DNA of 64,000 nucleotides from Mycobacterium sp. 852014-50255_SCH5639931 (GTDB lineage Bacteria > Actinomycetota > Actinomycetes > Mycobacteriales > Mycobacteriaceae), in the NCBI RefSeq assembly GCF_001665605.1, contig NZ_LZSV01000026.1, forward strand, positions 1 through 64,000, in the 5' to 3' direction. This document shows positions 48,391-57,433 of the stretch, piece after piece; position 1 is the stretch's first letter, and every line of letters starts with the position of its first letter. Under the pieces are notes generated by a model that searched no databases, was not told the origin of the DNA, and saw nothing but the letters and a program-made list of their open reading frames with translations. The position numbers and the translations under genes were made by a program.

Positions 48391-49931
48391 GCCCGGCTCG
48401 TACCGCTACAGAATGGCATAACCCGTTACGGGACAAGCGCGACAAGCGGCTGCCGAGGATCGCCGGCCCCTGCGGCGTGGTGATCTTCGGCGTCACCGGG
48501 GACCTCGCCCGCAAGAAGGTGATGCCGGCCATCTACGACCTGGCCAACCGCGGGCTGCTGCCGCCGAGCTTCTCCCTGGTGGGCTTCGCCCGTCGGGACT
48601 GGGAGACCCAGGATTTCCGCAAGGTGGTCTATCAGGCCGTCAAGGATCACTGCCGGACGCCCTTCCGGGAGGAGAACTGGGAGCGGCTGGCCGAGGGATT
48701 CCGTTTCGTGCCAGGTTCTTTCGATGACGACGCGTCGTTCGCCCGGCTGGCCGAAACCCTGGACAAACTCGACGCCGAGCGCGGCACCGGCGGTAACCAC
48801 GCCTTCTACCTGGCCATCCCGCCGAAGTCCTTCCCGGTGGTGTGCGAACAACTGCACAAGTCCGGATTGGCCCGCCCGCAGGGTGATCGCTGGAGCCGGG
48901 TGGTCATCGAGAAGCCGTTCGGGCACGACCTGGAGAGCGCGCAGGCCCTCAACCATGCGGTCAACGCCGTCTTCCCCGAGGAGGCGGTGTTCCGCATCGA
49001 CCACTATCTGGGCAAGGAGACGGTCCGCAACATCTTGGCGCTGCGGTTCGCCAATCAGTTGTTCGACCCGATCTGGAACGCGCACTACGTCGATCATGTG
49101 CAGATCACCATGGCCGAGGACATCGGATTGGGCGGGCGCGCAGGCTATTACGATGGTATCGGTGCTGCCCGCGATGTCATCCAGAACCACCTGATGCAGC
49201 TGCTGGCGCTCACCGCGATGGAAGAGCCGGTCAGCTTCAATCCCGCGGCGTTGCAGACCGAGAAGATCAAGGTGCTCTCGGCGACCCAGCTGGCCGAGCC
49301 GCTCGACGAGACCACCAGCCGCGGCCAGTACACCGGCGGCTGGCAGGGCGGCGAGAAGGTCGTCGGGCTGCTCGACGAGGAAGGGTTCGCCAAGGACTCC
49401 ACCACCGAGACGTTCGCCGCCATCACGCTGGAGGTCGACACCCGGCGCTGGGCCGGTGTGCCGTTCTATCTGCGGACCGGAAAACGCCTGGGCCGCAGGG
49501 TGACCGAGATCGCGCTCGTCTTCAAACGCGCGCCGCATCTGCCGTTCGACGCCACCATGACCGACGAGCTGGGCGCCAACGCCATGGTCATCCGGGTGCA
49601 GCCCGACGAGGGCATCACGCTGCGGTTCGGCTCCAAGGTGCCGGGAACCGCGATGGAGGTCCGCGATGTCAACATGGACTTCTCCTACGGCTCGGCGTTC
49701 GCCGAGGAGTCGCCGGAAGCCTACGAACAGCTGATCCTCGACGTGCTGCTGGGCGAGCCGTCCCTGTTTCCGGTCAACGAAGAGGTCGAATTGGCTTGGC
49801 AGATATTGGATCCCGTCCTGGATAACTGGGCGGCCGACGGCAAGCCCGAGCCGTACGAGGCGGGCACCTGGGGTCCGGAGTCCGCGTTCGAGATGCTGCG
49901 CCGGACCGGCCGGGAATGGCGGCGGCCGTGA
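48387..49931 (+). CDS. zwf2: Glucose-6-phosphate 1-dehydrogenase
   Basis: This 514-residue protein has the same length as M. tuberculosis Zwf2. It oxidises glucose 6-phosphate, yielding NADPH. The coenzyme motif is GVTGDLARKK (about 36-45), and the active-site motif is RIDHYLGKETVRN (about 206-218) with the catalytic His just after. The gene is coupled to tal by ATGA. OpcA, encoded next, is its actinobacterial activator/assembly partner. A 49-base gap to opcA is filled almost wholly by a MIRU-type repeat. Confidence 0.97.
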   Translation: MSPARTATEWHNPLRDKRDKRLPRIAGPCGVVIFGVTGDLARKKVMPAIYDLANRGLLPPSFSLVGFARRDWETQDFRKVVYQAVKDHCRTPFREENWERLAEGFRFVPGSFDDDASFARLAETLDKLDAERGTGGNHAFYLAIPPKSFPVVCEQLHKSGLARPQGDRWSRVVIEKPFGHDLESAQALNHAVNAVFPEEAVFRIDHYLGKETVRNILALRFANQLFDPIWNAHYVDHVQITMAEDIGLGGRAGYYDGIGAARDVIQNHLMQLLALTAMEEPVSFNPAALQTEKIKVLSATQLAEPLDETTSRGQYTGGWQGGEKVVGLLDEEGFAKDSTTETFAAITLEVDTRRWAGVPFYLRTGKRLGRRVTEIALVFKRAPHLPFDATMTDELGANAMVIRVQPDEGITLRFGSKVPGTAMEVRDVNMDFSYGSAFAEESPEAYEQLILDVLLGEPSLFPVNEEVELAWQILDPVLDNWAADGKPEPYEAGTWGPESAFEMLRRTGREWRRP

Positions 49932-49935
49932 TTCG

Positions 49936-49978
49936 CGCCGGCGACGATGCAGAACGAAGTGATGCTGAGGAGCGGCGC
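49936..49978 (+). repeat. MIRU-type repeat in the zwf2-opcA junction, carrying the opcA ribosome binding site
   Basis: It begins CGCCGGCGACGATGCAGAAC and ends GAGGAGCGGCGC. GAGGAG (49967-49972) is 8 bases before the TTG start of opcA, ideal Shine-Dalgarno spacing. So the repeat provides translation initiation for opcA. Confidence 0.85.
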
Positions 49979-49980
49979 AT

Positions 49981-50892
49981 TTGATTATCGACATGCCGGA
50001 CACCACCACCACCGCGGTCAACAAGAAGCTCGAGGAACTGCGGGAGAAGGTCGGCGCCGTGACGATGGGCCGGGTACTGACGCTTCTCATCGCGCCCGAC
50101 AGCGACGCCATCCTCGAACAGTCGCTCGAGGCGGCCAACAACGCCAGCCACGAGCACCCCAGCCGGATCATCGTCACGATGCGGGGTGACCCGTACGCCG
50201 ACGAGCCGCGCCTGGACGCGCAGCTGCGCGCGGGCGGAGACACCGGGGCCACCGAAGTGGTGATCCTGAATCTGTCCGGGGCGCTCGCCGGGCACGCCGC
50301 CAGCGTCGTCACCCCGTTCCTGCTCCCCGACATCCCGGTGGTGGCGTGGTGGCCCGACGTCGCGCCGGCCGTTCCGGCACAGGATCCGTTGGGCAAGTTG
50401 GCGATTCGGCGCATCACCGATGCCACTAACGGAACTGATCCGCTGTCGGCGATCAAGGGCCGACTGCCCGGGTACACGGCCGGCGACACCGACCTGGCCT
50501 GGGCCCGCATCACCTACTGGCGGGCGCTGTTGACCTCCGCGGTCGACCTGGCGCCCCACGAACCGATCGAGTCGGCCCTGGTGTCCGGTTTGAAAACCGA
50601 GCCGGCGCTTGACATCCTCGCGGGCTGGCTGGCCAGTTGCATCGATGGCCCGGTGCGCCGCGCGGTCGGCGAGCTCAAGGTGGAACTCGTACGCAAGAGC
50701 GAGACCATCGTCCTGAGCCGGCCCCAGGAGGGCAGGACGGCGACACTGAGTCGCACCGCCAAGCCGGAGGCTCTGCTTCCCTTGGCCCGCAGGGAAACCG
50801 GCGAGTGCCTCGCCGAAGACCTGCGGCGGCTCGATCCCGATGAGATTTACCAGTTAGCGCTAGAGGGCATTGAGAAAGTGCAGTACGTGTGA
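49981..50892 (+). CDS. opcA: OpcA, glucose-6-phosphate dehydrogenase assembly protein
   Basis: This 303-residue protein has the same length as M. tuberculosis OpcA. It is a non-enzymatic allosteric/assembly partner of Zwf in cyanobacteria and actinobacteria. Conserved blocks are MPDTTTTAVNKKLEELREKVGAVTMGRVLTL and VVAWWPDVAPA. The TTG at 49981 matches the M. tuberculosis start (MI.D.PDTTTT). Translation initiation depends on a MIRU-type repeat. The stop overlaps the pgl start (GTGA). Confidence 0.95.
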   Translation: MIIDMPDTTTTAVNKKLEELREKVGAVTMGRVLTLLIAPDSDAILEQSLEAANNASHEHPSRIIVTMRGDPYADEPRLDAQLRAGGDTGATEVVILNLSGALAGHAASVVTPFLLPDIPVVAWWPDVAPAVPAQDPLGKLAIRRITDATNGTDPLSAIKGRLPGYTAGDTDLAWARITYWRALLTSAVDLAPHEPIESALVSGLKTEPALDILAGWLASCIDGPVRRAVGELKVELVRKSETIVLSRPQEGRTATLSRTAKPEALLPLARRETGECLAEDLRRLDPDEIYQLALEGIEKVQYV

Positions 50893-51644
50893 GCACCATC
50901 ATCGAAGTTTTCCCGGAAGGTCAGGCGCTGGTCGAGGCCGCAGCCAACCGATTGGCCGATAACATCCGCAACGCCGTGGCGGCCCGGGACCGAGCGCTCG
51001 TCGTCCTGACCGGCGGTGGCAACGGCATCGGATTGCTCAAGTCCCTGGCGGGGCACGAGATCGCCTGGCCCAAGGTGCACCTGTTCTGGGGCGACGAGCG
51101 CTACGTCCCCGAGGACGACGAAGAGCGCAACGACAAGCAGGCGCGGGAGGCGTTGCTGGACCGGATCGACATTCCGTCCAGCCATGTGCACACGATGCCG
51201 GCCAGTGACGGCGAATTCGGCACCGACCTCGCCGCCGCCGCGCTGGCCTACGAACAGCTGCTGGCGGCCAACGCCGAACCCGGCCAGCCCATTCCGAATT
51301 TCGACGTGCACCTGTTGGGCATGGGCCCGGAGGGCCATATCAACTCGCTGTTCCCCGACACCCCCGCCGTGCTGGAAACGAGCCGCATGGTGGTCCCGGT
51401 GGAGGACTCCCCCAAGCCGCCTCCCCAACGAATCACCCTGACGCTGCCCGCGATCCAGCGTTCGCGCGAGGTCTGGCTGATGGTGTCCGGGGCGTCCAAG
51501 GCCGACGCGGTGGCCGCGGCCATCGGCGGCGCCCCGCCGGTCTCGGTGCCGGCCGCCGGGGCGATCGGGCAGGAAACCACGCTGTGGCTGCTCGACGAGC
51601 AGGCCGCGGCCAAATTGCCCGCTCATCCGGGTCAGCCAAGCTAG
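50889..51644 (+). CDS. pgl: 6-phosphogluconolactonase
   Basis: This 251-residue enzyme hydrolyses 6-phosphogluconolactone made by Zwf2 (also called devB). Family motifs are LVVLTGGGNGIGLLKSL (about 38-54), VHLFWGDERYVPEDDEERND (about 62-81) and LLGMGPEGHINSLFP (about 141-155). It is the last gene of the pentose-phosphate operon and coupled to opcA by GTGA. Confidence 0.96.
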   Translation: MSTIIEVFPEGQALVEAAANRLADNIRNAVAARDRALVVLTGGGNGIGLLKSLAGHEIAWPKVHLFWGDERYVPEDDEERNDKQAREALLDRIDIPSSHVHTMPASDGEFGTDLAAAALAYEQLLAANAEPGQPIPNFDVHLLGMGPEGHINSLFPDTPAVLETSRMVVPVEDSPKPPPQRITLTLPAIQRSREVWLMVSGASKADAVAAAIGGAPPVSVPAAGAIGQETTLWLLDEQAAAKLPAHPGQPS

Positions 51645-51671
51645 CCCCCGCCCGGTTTGATCCGGGTGATA

Positions 51672-52070
51672 ATGACGGTCATGGCAGACAGAACCGTGCG
51701 CGGTGGGCAAGAGCGAAGCCGGATCAAGACCCTCACCCAGGCTGCGTTGAACGCCGACAAGACGGTGGAGCAGGTCGAAGACGTCCTCGACGGCCTAAGC
51801 ACGACCATGAAAGAGCTCAACACTTCCCTTTCCAACCTGAACGCCACGGTCGAGCGCATGGAAAGCGGCCTGGACCACCTGGACGGCACCTTGTCACGGC
51901 TGGACGATCTGGCCAGGCGACTGATCGTCCTGGTCGAGCCCGTTGAGGCGATCGTCGGGCGGCTCGACGACATGGTGAAGGTAGGCGAGGCGATGATGAC
52001 GCCGCTCGCGATGACCGAGCACGCCGTGCGGGGTGTTTTCGACCGGCTGCGCAACCGCACGGCGCAGTAG
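51672..52070 (+). CDS. Small coiled-coil protein (Rv1444c-like)
   Basis: This protein of 132 residues (129 if the ATG at 51681 is used) is almost entirely helical with heptad-like Leu spacing (about 30-95: VEQVEDVLDGLSTTMKELNTSLSNLNATVERMESGLDHL). It suggests a homo-oligomeric coiled coil. It lies 27 bases after pgl and may be co-transcribed. M. tuberculosis has a similar unknown gene at this place. It ends tail-to-tail with the DUF1206 gene, 9 bases apart. Confidence 0.8.
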   Translation: MTVMADRTVRGGQERSRIKTLTQAALNADKTVEQVEDVLDGLSTTMKELNTSLSNLNATVERMESGLDHLDGTLSRLDDLARRLIVLVEPVEAIVGRLDDMVKVGEAMMTPLAMTEHAVRGVFDRLRNRTAQ

Positions 52071-52079
52071 GGTCCGGGC

Positions 52080-52892
52080 CTACATCTTGGTCGACCGGGC
52101 CATCACGAAGCTGTACAGCCCGTAGGTGATGAGTCCGAGGCCGGCGGCGATCAACAGCGCCGCCCCATAGTGCTGAGCCCCGAGTGCCTTCAGGGCCCCG
52201 TCGAGCCCCGTGGCCTTCTTCGGTTCCGAGCGACACGCGGCGATGATCACCAGCGCGCCCGTCAGGGTGATCACGGCGCCCTTGCCGATATACCCGGCCA
52301 CGCCGAGCCGGCGCACGAAGTCGCCCGACTTGCCCCGGAGGTCGTCGACGAAATTGCGGCTGGCGCCCTTGTAGATGTGGTAACACCCGACCACGACGAT
52401 GACCAGCCCGCCCGCAACCAGCGCGATGGTGCCGCCGGTCGTTTCCATGAGGCGCGCGCTGATGCTCGAATTCTGTTGATCCGCCGCCCTTCCGGCGCCC
52501 CGGGCGAATCCGAATGCGGAGTAGGCAAAAGCGAGGTAGACCGCCGCCAGCCCAAGGGCCTTCGCCCGCGAGAACGCATCCGACGACGGGCCCTCCGACT
52601 TCCGGTCGCATGATCGGCCGAGGGCGGTTTCGACGAGCCGCCAGAGGCCCATCGCCAGCAGGGCCGCCGTGGCGATCCAGAGTGCGAGCGGGCCACCCGG
52701 TTTGGCGGCCAGCGTCGCCAGGGCGCCGGTTTGGTCCGCGGTGCCGCCGTCGCCGCATGCGACCCGGATGGCGAGGTAGCCGACGATCAGGTGCAGTACG
52801 CCGTTGACGACGAACCCGACGCGGGCGAGCCGTTCGAAGACGCCGTTCTGGGCCACCTGGGCCGCGGTGACGGGGGACGCGTTGTCCGACAT
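52080..52892 (-). CDS. DUF1206 six-helix membrane protein
   Basis: This 270-residue protein has six membrane helices arranged as three pairs of similar repeats (FVVNGVLHLIVGYLAIRVA; LAAVYLAFAYSAFGFA; LGVAGYIGKGAVITLTGALVI). Each pair has the Gly/Tyr pattern of the DUF1206 repeat. Function unknown. In the minus direction it lies immediately downstream of a decayed copy of the ppc 3' end, suggesting it once followed ppc directly. Confidence 0.85.
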   Translation of the reverse strand: MSDNASPVTAAQVAQNGVFERLARVGFVVNGVLHLIVGYLAIRVACGDGGTADQTGALATLAAKPGGPLALWIATAALLAMGLWRLVETALGRSCDRKSEGPSSDAFSRAKALGLAAVYLAFAYSAFGFARGAGRAADQQNSSISARLMETTGGTIALVAGGLVIVVVGCYHIYKGASRNFVDDLRGKSGDFVRRLGVAGYIGKGAVITLTGALVIIAACRSEPKKATGLDGALKALGAQHYGAALLIAAGLGLITYGLYSFVMARSTKM

Positions 52893-52912
52893 GGCCTACG
52901 AATGCCCATCAT

Positions 52913-53040
52913 CCGCTGTTCCGTAACACGCTGGCCAATCCGTTCATCGTCAGCAGGATGCCGCACCGGTTCGTCGTCGTCCCCGGAGCGGCAGCGGCGC
53001 TACCGCCCACTTGCAGGTAGCCGAGCGGCTCCGTGAAGGC
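52913..53040 (-). pseudogene. Decayed duplicate of the ppc 3' end
   Basis: The segment 52913-52964 matches the true ppc end (54320-54371) with 2 mismatches in 52 bases. The rest of the segment aligns with 54372-54453 more loosely, with a 5-base deletion. On the minus strand it still reads ILLTMNGLASVLRNSG and a TGA stop where ppc has TAG. It has no start and the reading frame is broken. Confidence 0.88.
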
Positions 53041-53046
53041 CACTTG

Positions 53047-53967
53047 CTAGCCGATCACATCCGTCGAAGCGTTGCCGAACTGGTCACTCGTGCCGTTGAA
53101 GTCACCCGTGCACTTCACCGTCGCGTGGAATTTCGCCAGGGGCGGAGGAGCCAGATACGTCCGTGTCACAGTCGCTTTGGCTCCGATGGGAAAATTGTCG
53201 ATCCGCTCTGGGATGATGCCGTTGGTGTTGACGGCGTCGTACTGACATTGGCCCGCGATGTTCGAGTTGTTGACGACGATTGCGTTGATCTGGAAGCCAT
53301 TCTTCTGAAATGTCAAGGTGACAGCGTCTTTCGGCGGCGGCGCCGCTTGACACTGCTGGCCGGCCGGAACAGTCGCGGACACCGAGCCCGCCGGGCAATT
53401 AACGGGTGGCGCTGCCTGACACTGCTGACCGGCCGGGACGACCGAGGCCACCGAGCCGGCGGGGCAGCACGACGAGCCGGGAGGAAGCGTCTTTCCCGCC
53501 TCCGGTCCGGATGTGCACACCGCCGGCGCCGGCGCCGGCGCCGGCGCGGGCGCCGGAGGTGGCGTGTACTTGTAGATCGACCAGGCGCCGCAATCGTCGG
53601 AGCCGATCTTGTGCCAACGGCAACCTTGGATGGAGAAGGTGAATCCAGAGGCGACGTCGACGGTTTGGTGCATCGAGCTCGTGCTGACCTCAATCGCGTC
53701 GTTGCAAGCTTTCCCGATCGTCTCCTGCGGCTGGGCGTTGAATCTGGCGTGTACTTCGTCCCCGGCCTCGTCGCCCTGCACGCGCGGGCAGCCCGCGATG
53801 TGGCACGTCGCCCCGGAAGTACCTACGGGCGTGCAAGTCACGTCGTATCCGTTCCCCAACTGGTCGGCGCGGGCAGTCGGCGCCACGATCGGCGTCGCGA
53901 TGACAAGACCGAAAAGACAGGCCGCGGCGGTGAGAATTGCGAAACGTTGCGTCGCTCGTTTTCTCAT
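53047..53967 (-). CDS. Secreted cysteine-rich protein with repeated CPAGS...PAGQQC units
   Basis: This 306-residue exported protein has a signal peptide of about 1-34, cleaved after TARA. An N-terminal Cys-rich domain (about 35-132, six Cys) is followed by a PAPAPAPAPA linker. Two tandem units of about 23 residues follow (CPAGSVASVVPAGQQCQAAPP, CPAGSVSATVPAGQQCQAAPP). A C-terminal beta-rich domain (about 215-306) carries a Cys pair. No enzyme motif is seen; it could be a cell-surface or secreted binding protein. It lies between direct repeats of the ppc 3' end and looks less GC-rich than its neighbours, so it is probably inserted DNA. Confidence 0.8.
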   Translation of the reverse strand: MRKRATQRFAILTAAACLFGLVIATPIVAPTARADQLGNGYDVTCTPVGTSGATCHIAGCPRVQGDEAGDEVHARFNAQPQETIGKACNDAIEVSTSSMHQTVDVASGFTFSIQGCRWHKIGSDDCGAWSIYKYTPPPAPAPAPAPAPAVCTSGPEAGKTLPPGSSCCPAGSVASVVPAGQQCQAAPPVNCPAGSVSATVPAGQQCQAAPPPKDAVTLTFQKNGFQINAIVVNNSNIAGQCQYDAVNTNGIIPERIDNFPIGAKATVTRTYLAPPPLAKFHATVKCTGDFNGTSDQFGNASTDVIG

Positions 53968-54315
53968 GGCAAGCCCCTTCGAGCACTGATGCCGCGCAGT
54001 CCAGAGTCGGACGGGTTCGGTGCGCGCCCCTCACCCTGTGCGGAGCGTATGCCTGCCAGAAGTCCGATGAATCAGGGAATTCCCTACAGTTTCAACTGGC
54101 CTGACCGCATTTGCCTGGGCCAGGTGTAACAGTGTCCGCTCGAGGAGTCGCCTTCTGATGATTGGCCGCCCAGATCGCCGCCCAGACTTGGTGATCGCCC
54201 GCCGCAGCATGAATGCTCATGCAGGGCAGCCGATCTGGACAGCACACCATCGGTCTGATCCGGGCTCGGCGTAGCCCGGCGTGACAACCGAGCCGTGATC
54301 AACGACTCAAGGCCG
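53968..54315. other. 348-base intergenic region between ppc and the secreted-protein gene
   Basis: There is no credible gene. It holds a perfect palindrome GCATGAATGCTCATGC (54207-54222), a short direct repeat CCGCCCAGA around 54161-54185, and the hairpin at 54260-54279. The first part probably contains the promoter of the secreted-protein gene. Confidence 0.55.
54260..54279 (-). terminator. 7-bp perfect hairpin downstream of ppc
   Basis: CCGGGCT and AGCCCGG pair around a 6-base loop, 37 bases past the ppc stop. It may be the ppc terminator. There is no U-run. Confidence 0.5.
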
Positions 54316-57123
54316 CTACCCGCTGTTACGTAACGCGCTGGCCAATCCGTTCATCGTCAGCAGGATGCCGCGCTGCACCAGTTCGTCGTCGTCACCGGAG
54401 CGGTAGCGGCGCAGCAGCTCCACCTGCAGGTGGTTCAGTGGCTCCAGGTAGGGGAAGCGGTTGAACACCGAGCGGGCCAGCGCGGGGTTGTCGGCGAGCA
54501 GGTCGTCGTGACCGGTGATCACCTTGTGCATCGCGATGGTCCGCCGGTGCTCGTCCACGATCTTGTCGAACACCCGGTCCCGCAGTTCCTCGTCCTCGAC
54601 CAGCTCCGAGTAGTGCGCCGCCAGGCCGAGGTCGCTCTTGGCGAGCACCTGGGCCATGTTGGAGAGCACGCCGCGGAAGAACGGCCACCGCTCGTACAGC
54701 TCGTGCAGGATCGCCACCCGTTCGCTCTCGCTTTCGGGCCCGGCCGCGATCCACTGCTCGAACGCCGACCCGGTGCCGTACCAGCCCGGAAGCATCACCC
54801 GGGACTGGCTCCACGCCAGCACCCAGGGGATGGCGCGCAGGTCCGATATCGACGACGTGGGTTTGCGTGACGTCGGGCGACTGCCGATGTTCAGCGAACC
54901 GATCTCGCTGACCGGCGTCGAGGCCATGAAGTAGTCGACGAATCCCGGTGTTTCATGCACCAATTCGGCGTAGGCGCGCTGCGCCAGGGTGGCCACTTCG
55001 TCGAGCACCGCGTAGGCCGGTTCCGCGGCATCGCCCAGGCCCTCGACGTCGAGCAGCGTCGACTCCAGCGTCGCCGCCACCAAGCTCTCCAGGTTGCGCC
55101 GGGCCGCCTGCGGTTCGGCGTACTTGGCGGCGATCACCTCGCCCTGCTCGGTGAGCCGCAGCGAGCCGTTCACCGCGCCCGGGGGTTGCGCCAGGATGGC
55201 CTGATAGCTCGGCCCACCCCCGCGGCCGACGGTACCGCCGCGACCGTGGAAGAGCCGCAAGCGAATTCCGGCCTTGCGGGCCACCTCGACCAGCGCCAGC
55301 TCCGCTCGGTAGACCGCCCAGCTGGAGGCGAGGTAACCGCCGTCCTTGTTCGAGTCGGAGTAGCCGAGCATCACCTCCTGACGGCCGCCCTGCGCGTCGA
55401 CGACCGCCCGGTACAGCGGAAGCTCCAGCATCGCGTCGAGGATGGCCGCGCCGTTATGCAGATCGTCGATCGTCTCGAAGAGCGGCGAGATGGCAACCGG
55501 GCAATACGGTTCGGGCCTGGAGGCATCCAGCAGCCCGCCCTCTTTCAGCAGGATCGCCACCTCCAAGACGTCGGAGACCGAGCGGCACATGGAGATGACG
55601 TAGTTGGGTACCGCGGCCGGGCCGTAGCGCCCGACGGCATACGCCGCGGCGCCAATGACGTCGAGCTCCTTGCGGGCCAGGTCGGACAGGCCCCCGCGGT
55701 CGCCGACCAGCGGGCGGCGGGTACCCAGCTCGCCGGCCAGCAGCTCGACCCGCTCGTCCTCGGGAAGCGAGGCGTAGTCCGGGTGCACCCCGGCCCACGC
55801 CAACAGCTCCCCCACCACCTCTTCGTGGACGTCGGAGTTTTGCCGCATGTCCAGCCCGGACAAGTGAAACCCGAAGACGCTCACGCCTTCTCGTAGCAGG
55901 GCGAGACGGTCGTCGGCCAGCAGTGCACTGCCGTGTGCGCGCAGCGACTCGTCGATGGTGTCCAAGTCCGCCTGCAGCTCGGCCGGGGCGGAATACGGTG
56001 CCAGGCCGAGGTCCAGCTCGTGCTGCGGCCGGCTGTCCAGGATCTCGGCGCCCGTCGCGGTGAGCCGGGCGCGGATCACCCGCACCGCCCGCCGGTACGG
56101 CTCGTCGGCACGGGCCTTCTCCCCGCAGCCCTCGGCCAGTTCCGCCAGCCCCGCGGTGACGGGGACGAGTCGCGCCGACATCGACAGATCCTGATCGAGG
56201 GCGGTGAGCTCTTCCAGGTAATGCGACAGCGCGGTGAACGCGGCACTGCTAGTGGCCTGGCGCACCACGTCGCCGGTCACGTTCGGATTGCCGTCGCGGT
56301 CGCCGCCGATCCAGGAGCCGGGCCGCAGGATCGGCGCGGCGAGCAGGTCGGTGTCGGGCCACCGCGCCCGCAACGCGTCCCGGACCTCGGCGTTGACCTG
56401 CGGAATGACCTGGAAGAACGCCGCGGCGAAATAACGCAGCCCGACCTCGATCTCGTCGGTGATCTGCAAGCGGGACAACCGGATCAGCGCGGTCTGCCAC
56501 AGGGTGAGGACCTGGCGGCGCAACTCACGCTCGATGTTGCGCCCCTCATCGGTTTCGGTGTGCCCCTCGGCGTGCAACCGCATCAGCTGGGTGATCCGGT
56601 GCTGGGTGACGAAGACGGTGCGCCGCCGGGTCTCGGTGGGGTGGGCGGTGATCACCGGGGAGATCAGGGCGCCTCGCAGCGCGTCGGCCACCGTCGCCGA
56701 ATCAAGTTCGGCCCCATCGAGTTTCGCGTAGGTCGCGGCTAGGCTGCTGTCCTGCGGCGGCTCGCCTGCGGAGACGTGGATGGCGCGGCGACGCTCCCGG
56801 TGGATGTCCTCGGCCACGTTGGCCAGCAGCGCGAAGTGGCTGAATGCCCGGATGACCGGGATCGCTTGGTGAATGTCGATTCCGTCGAACATGCGCGCCA
56901 AGTCGACCCGCTCGATCTCGGAGCGGCGCACCCGAAACGACTCCACCCGGGCGCGCTCCACGAGGTCGAAAACCTCGTCCCCGCTCTGCTCGCGCACGGT
57001 GTCGCCGAGGATGGCGCCCAGCAGCCGGATGTCGGCGCGCATCGGCTCTGTCGCCTCGCGACCGACGAGCGTGCGTTGCACGGCGCCGATGGGTTCGAGC
57101 GCGATGTCGGAAACGTCAACCAT
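54316..57123 (-). CDS. ppc: Phosphoenolpyruvate carboxylase
   Basis: This 935-residue anaplerotic enzyme carboxylates PEP to oxaloacetate. The catalytic His161 is in TAHPTETRRR. GYSDSNKDGG with the active Lys, the Gly-rich loop FHGRGGTVGRGGGPSY, and the C-terminal RNSG are all present. Full length and intact. M. tuberculosis lacks this gene, whereas other mycobacteria retain it next to secG-tpi. It is 45 bases downstream of secG. Confidence 0.97.
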   Translation of the reverse strand: MVDVSDIALEPIGAVQRTLVGREATEPMRADIRLLGAILGDTVREQSGDEVFDLVERARVESFRVRRSEIERVDLARMFDGIDIHQAIPVIRAFSHFALLANVAEDIHRERRRAIHVSAGEPPQDSSLAATYAKLDGAELDSATVADALRGALISPVITAHPTETRRRTVFVTQHRITQLMRLHAEGHTETDEGRNIERELRRQVLTLWQTALIRLSRLQITDEIEVGLRYFAAAFFQVIPQVNAEVRDALRARWPDTDLLAAPILRPGSWIGGDRDGNPNVTGDVVRQATSSAAFTALSHYLEELTALDQDLSMSARLVPVTAGLAELAEGCGEKARADEPYRRAVRVIRARLTATGAEILDSRPQHELDLGLAPYSAPAELQADLDTIDESLRAHGSALLADDRLALLREGVSVFGFHLSGLDMRQNSDVHEEVVGELLAWAGVHPDYASLPEDERVELLAGELGTRRPLVGDRGGLSDLARKELDVIGAAAYAVGRYGPAAVPNYVISMCRSVSDVLEVAILLKEGGLLDASRPEPYCPVAISPLFETIDDLHNGAAILDAMLELPLYRAVVDAQGGRQEVMLGYSDSNKDGGYLASSWAVYRAELALVEVARKAGIRLRLFHGRGGTVGRGGGPSYQAILAQPPGAVNGSLRLTEQGEVIAAKYAEPQAARRNLESLVAATLESTLLDVEGLGDAAEPAYAVLDEVATLAQRAYAELVHETPGFVDYFMASTPVSEIGSLNIGSRPTSRKPTSSISDLRAIPWVLAWSQSRVMLPGWYGTGSAFEQWIAAGPESESERVAILHELYERWPFFRGVLSNMAQVLAKSDLGLAAHYSELVEDEELRDRVFDKIVDEHRRTIAMHKVITGHDDLLADNPALARSVFNRFPYLEPLNHLQVELLRRYRSGDDDELVQRGILLTMNGLASALRNSG

Positions 57124-57168
57124 GCGTCCCAGTATCGGTGCGGATCACGCGCTCCGCCCGCCGACGGG

Positions 57169-57402
57169 TCACCGGTACTTGATCAGCAGGGCCACCCCGA
57201 TGATGGAAACCAGCCAGATGCCGGTGATGAACAGCGTCAACCGGTCCAGGTTCTTCTCCACCACCGTCGAACCGGACAGGCTGGACTGCACACCGCCGCC
57301 GAACAGCGTCGACAGGCCGCCACCCTTGGCGCGGTGCAGCAGCACCAGCAACACCACGAGCACGCTTGTGACCACCAGGGTGATCTGCAGGGCCAGCTCC
57401 AT
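57169..57402 (-). CDS. secG: SecG, protein translocase subunit
   Basis: This 77-residue protein has the M. tuberculosis length and two membrane helices (about 3-23 and 55-75), with the conserved loop KGGGLSTLFGGG. It is part of SecYEG. It sits between tpiA and ppc, the conserved actinobacterial order gap-pgk-tpi-secG. Confidence 0.95.
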   Translation of the reverse strand: MELALQITLVVTSVLVVLLVLLHRAKGGGLSTLFGGGVQSSLSGSTVVEKNLDRLTLFITGIWLVSIIGVALLIKYR

Positions 57403-57433
57403 GACGCTAAATCCTACCGGCGGGGCCGCGGCG

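Noticed and set aside
53521..53558. GGCGCC-type tandem repeats considered as a CRISPR or minisatellite element
   Set aside because: They are short, in frame, and encode the Pro-Ala linker of a secreted protein; there are no spacers.
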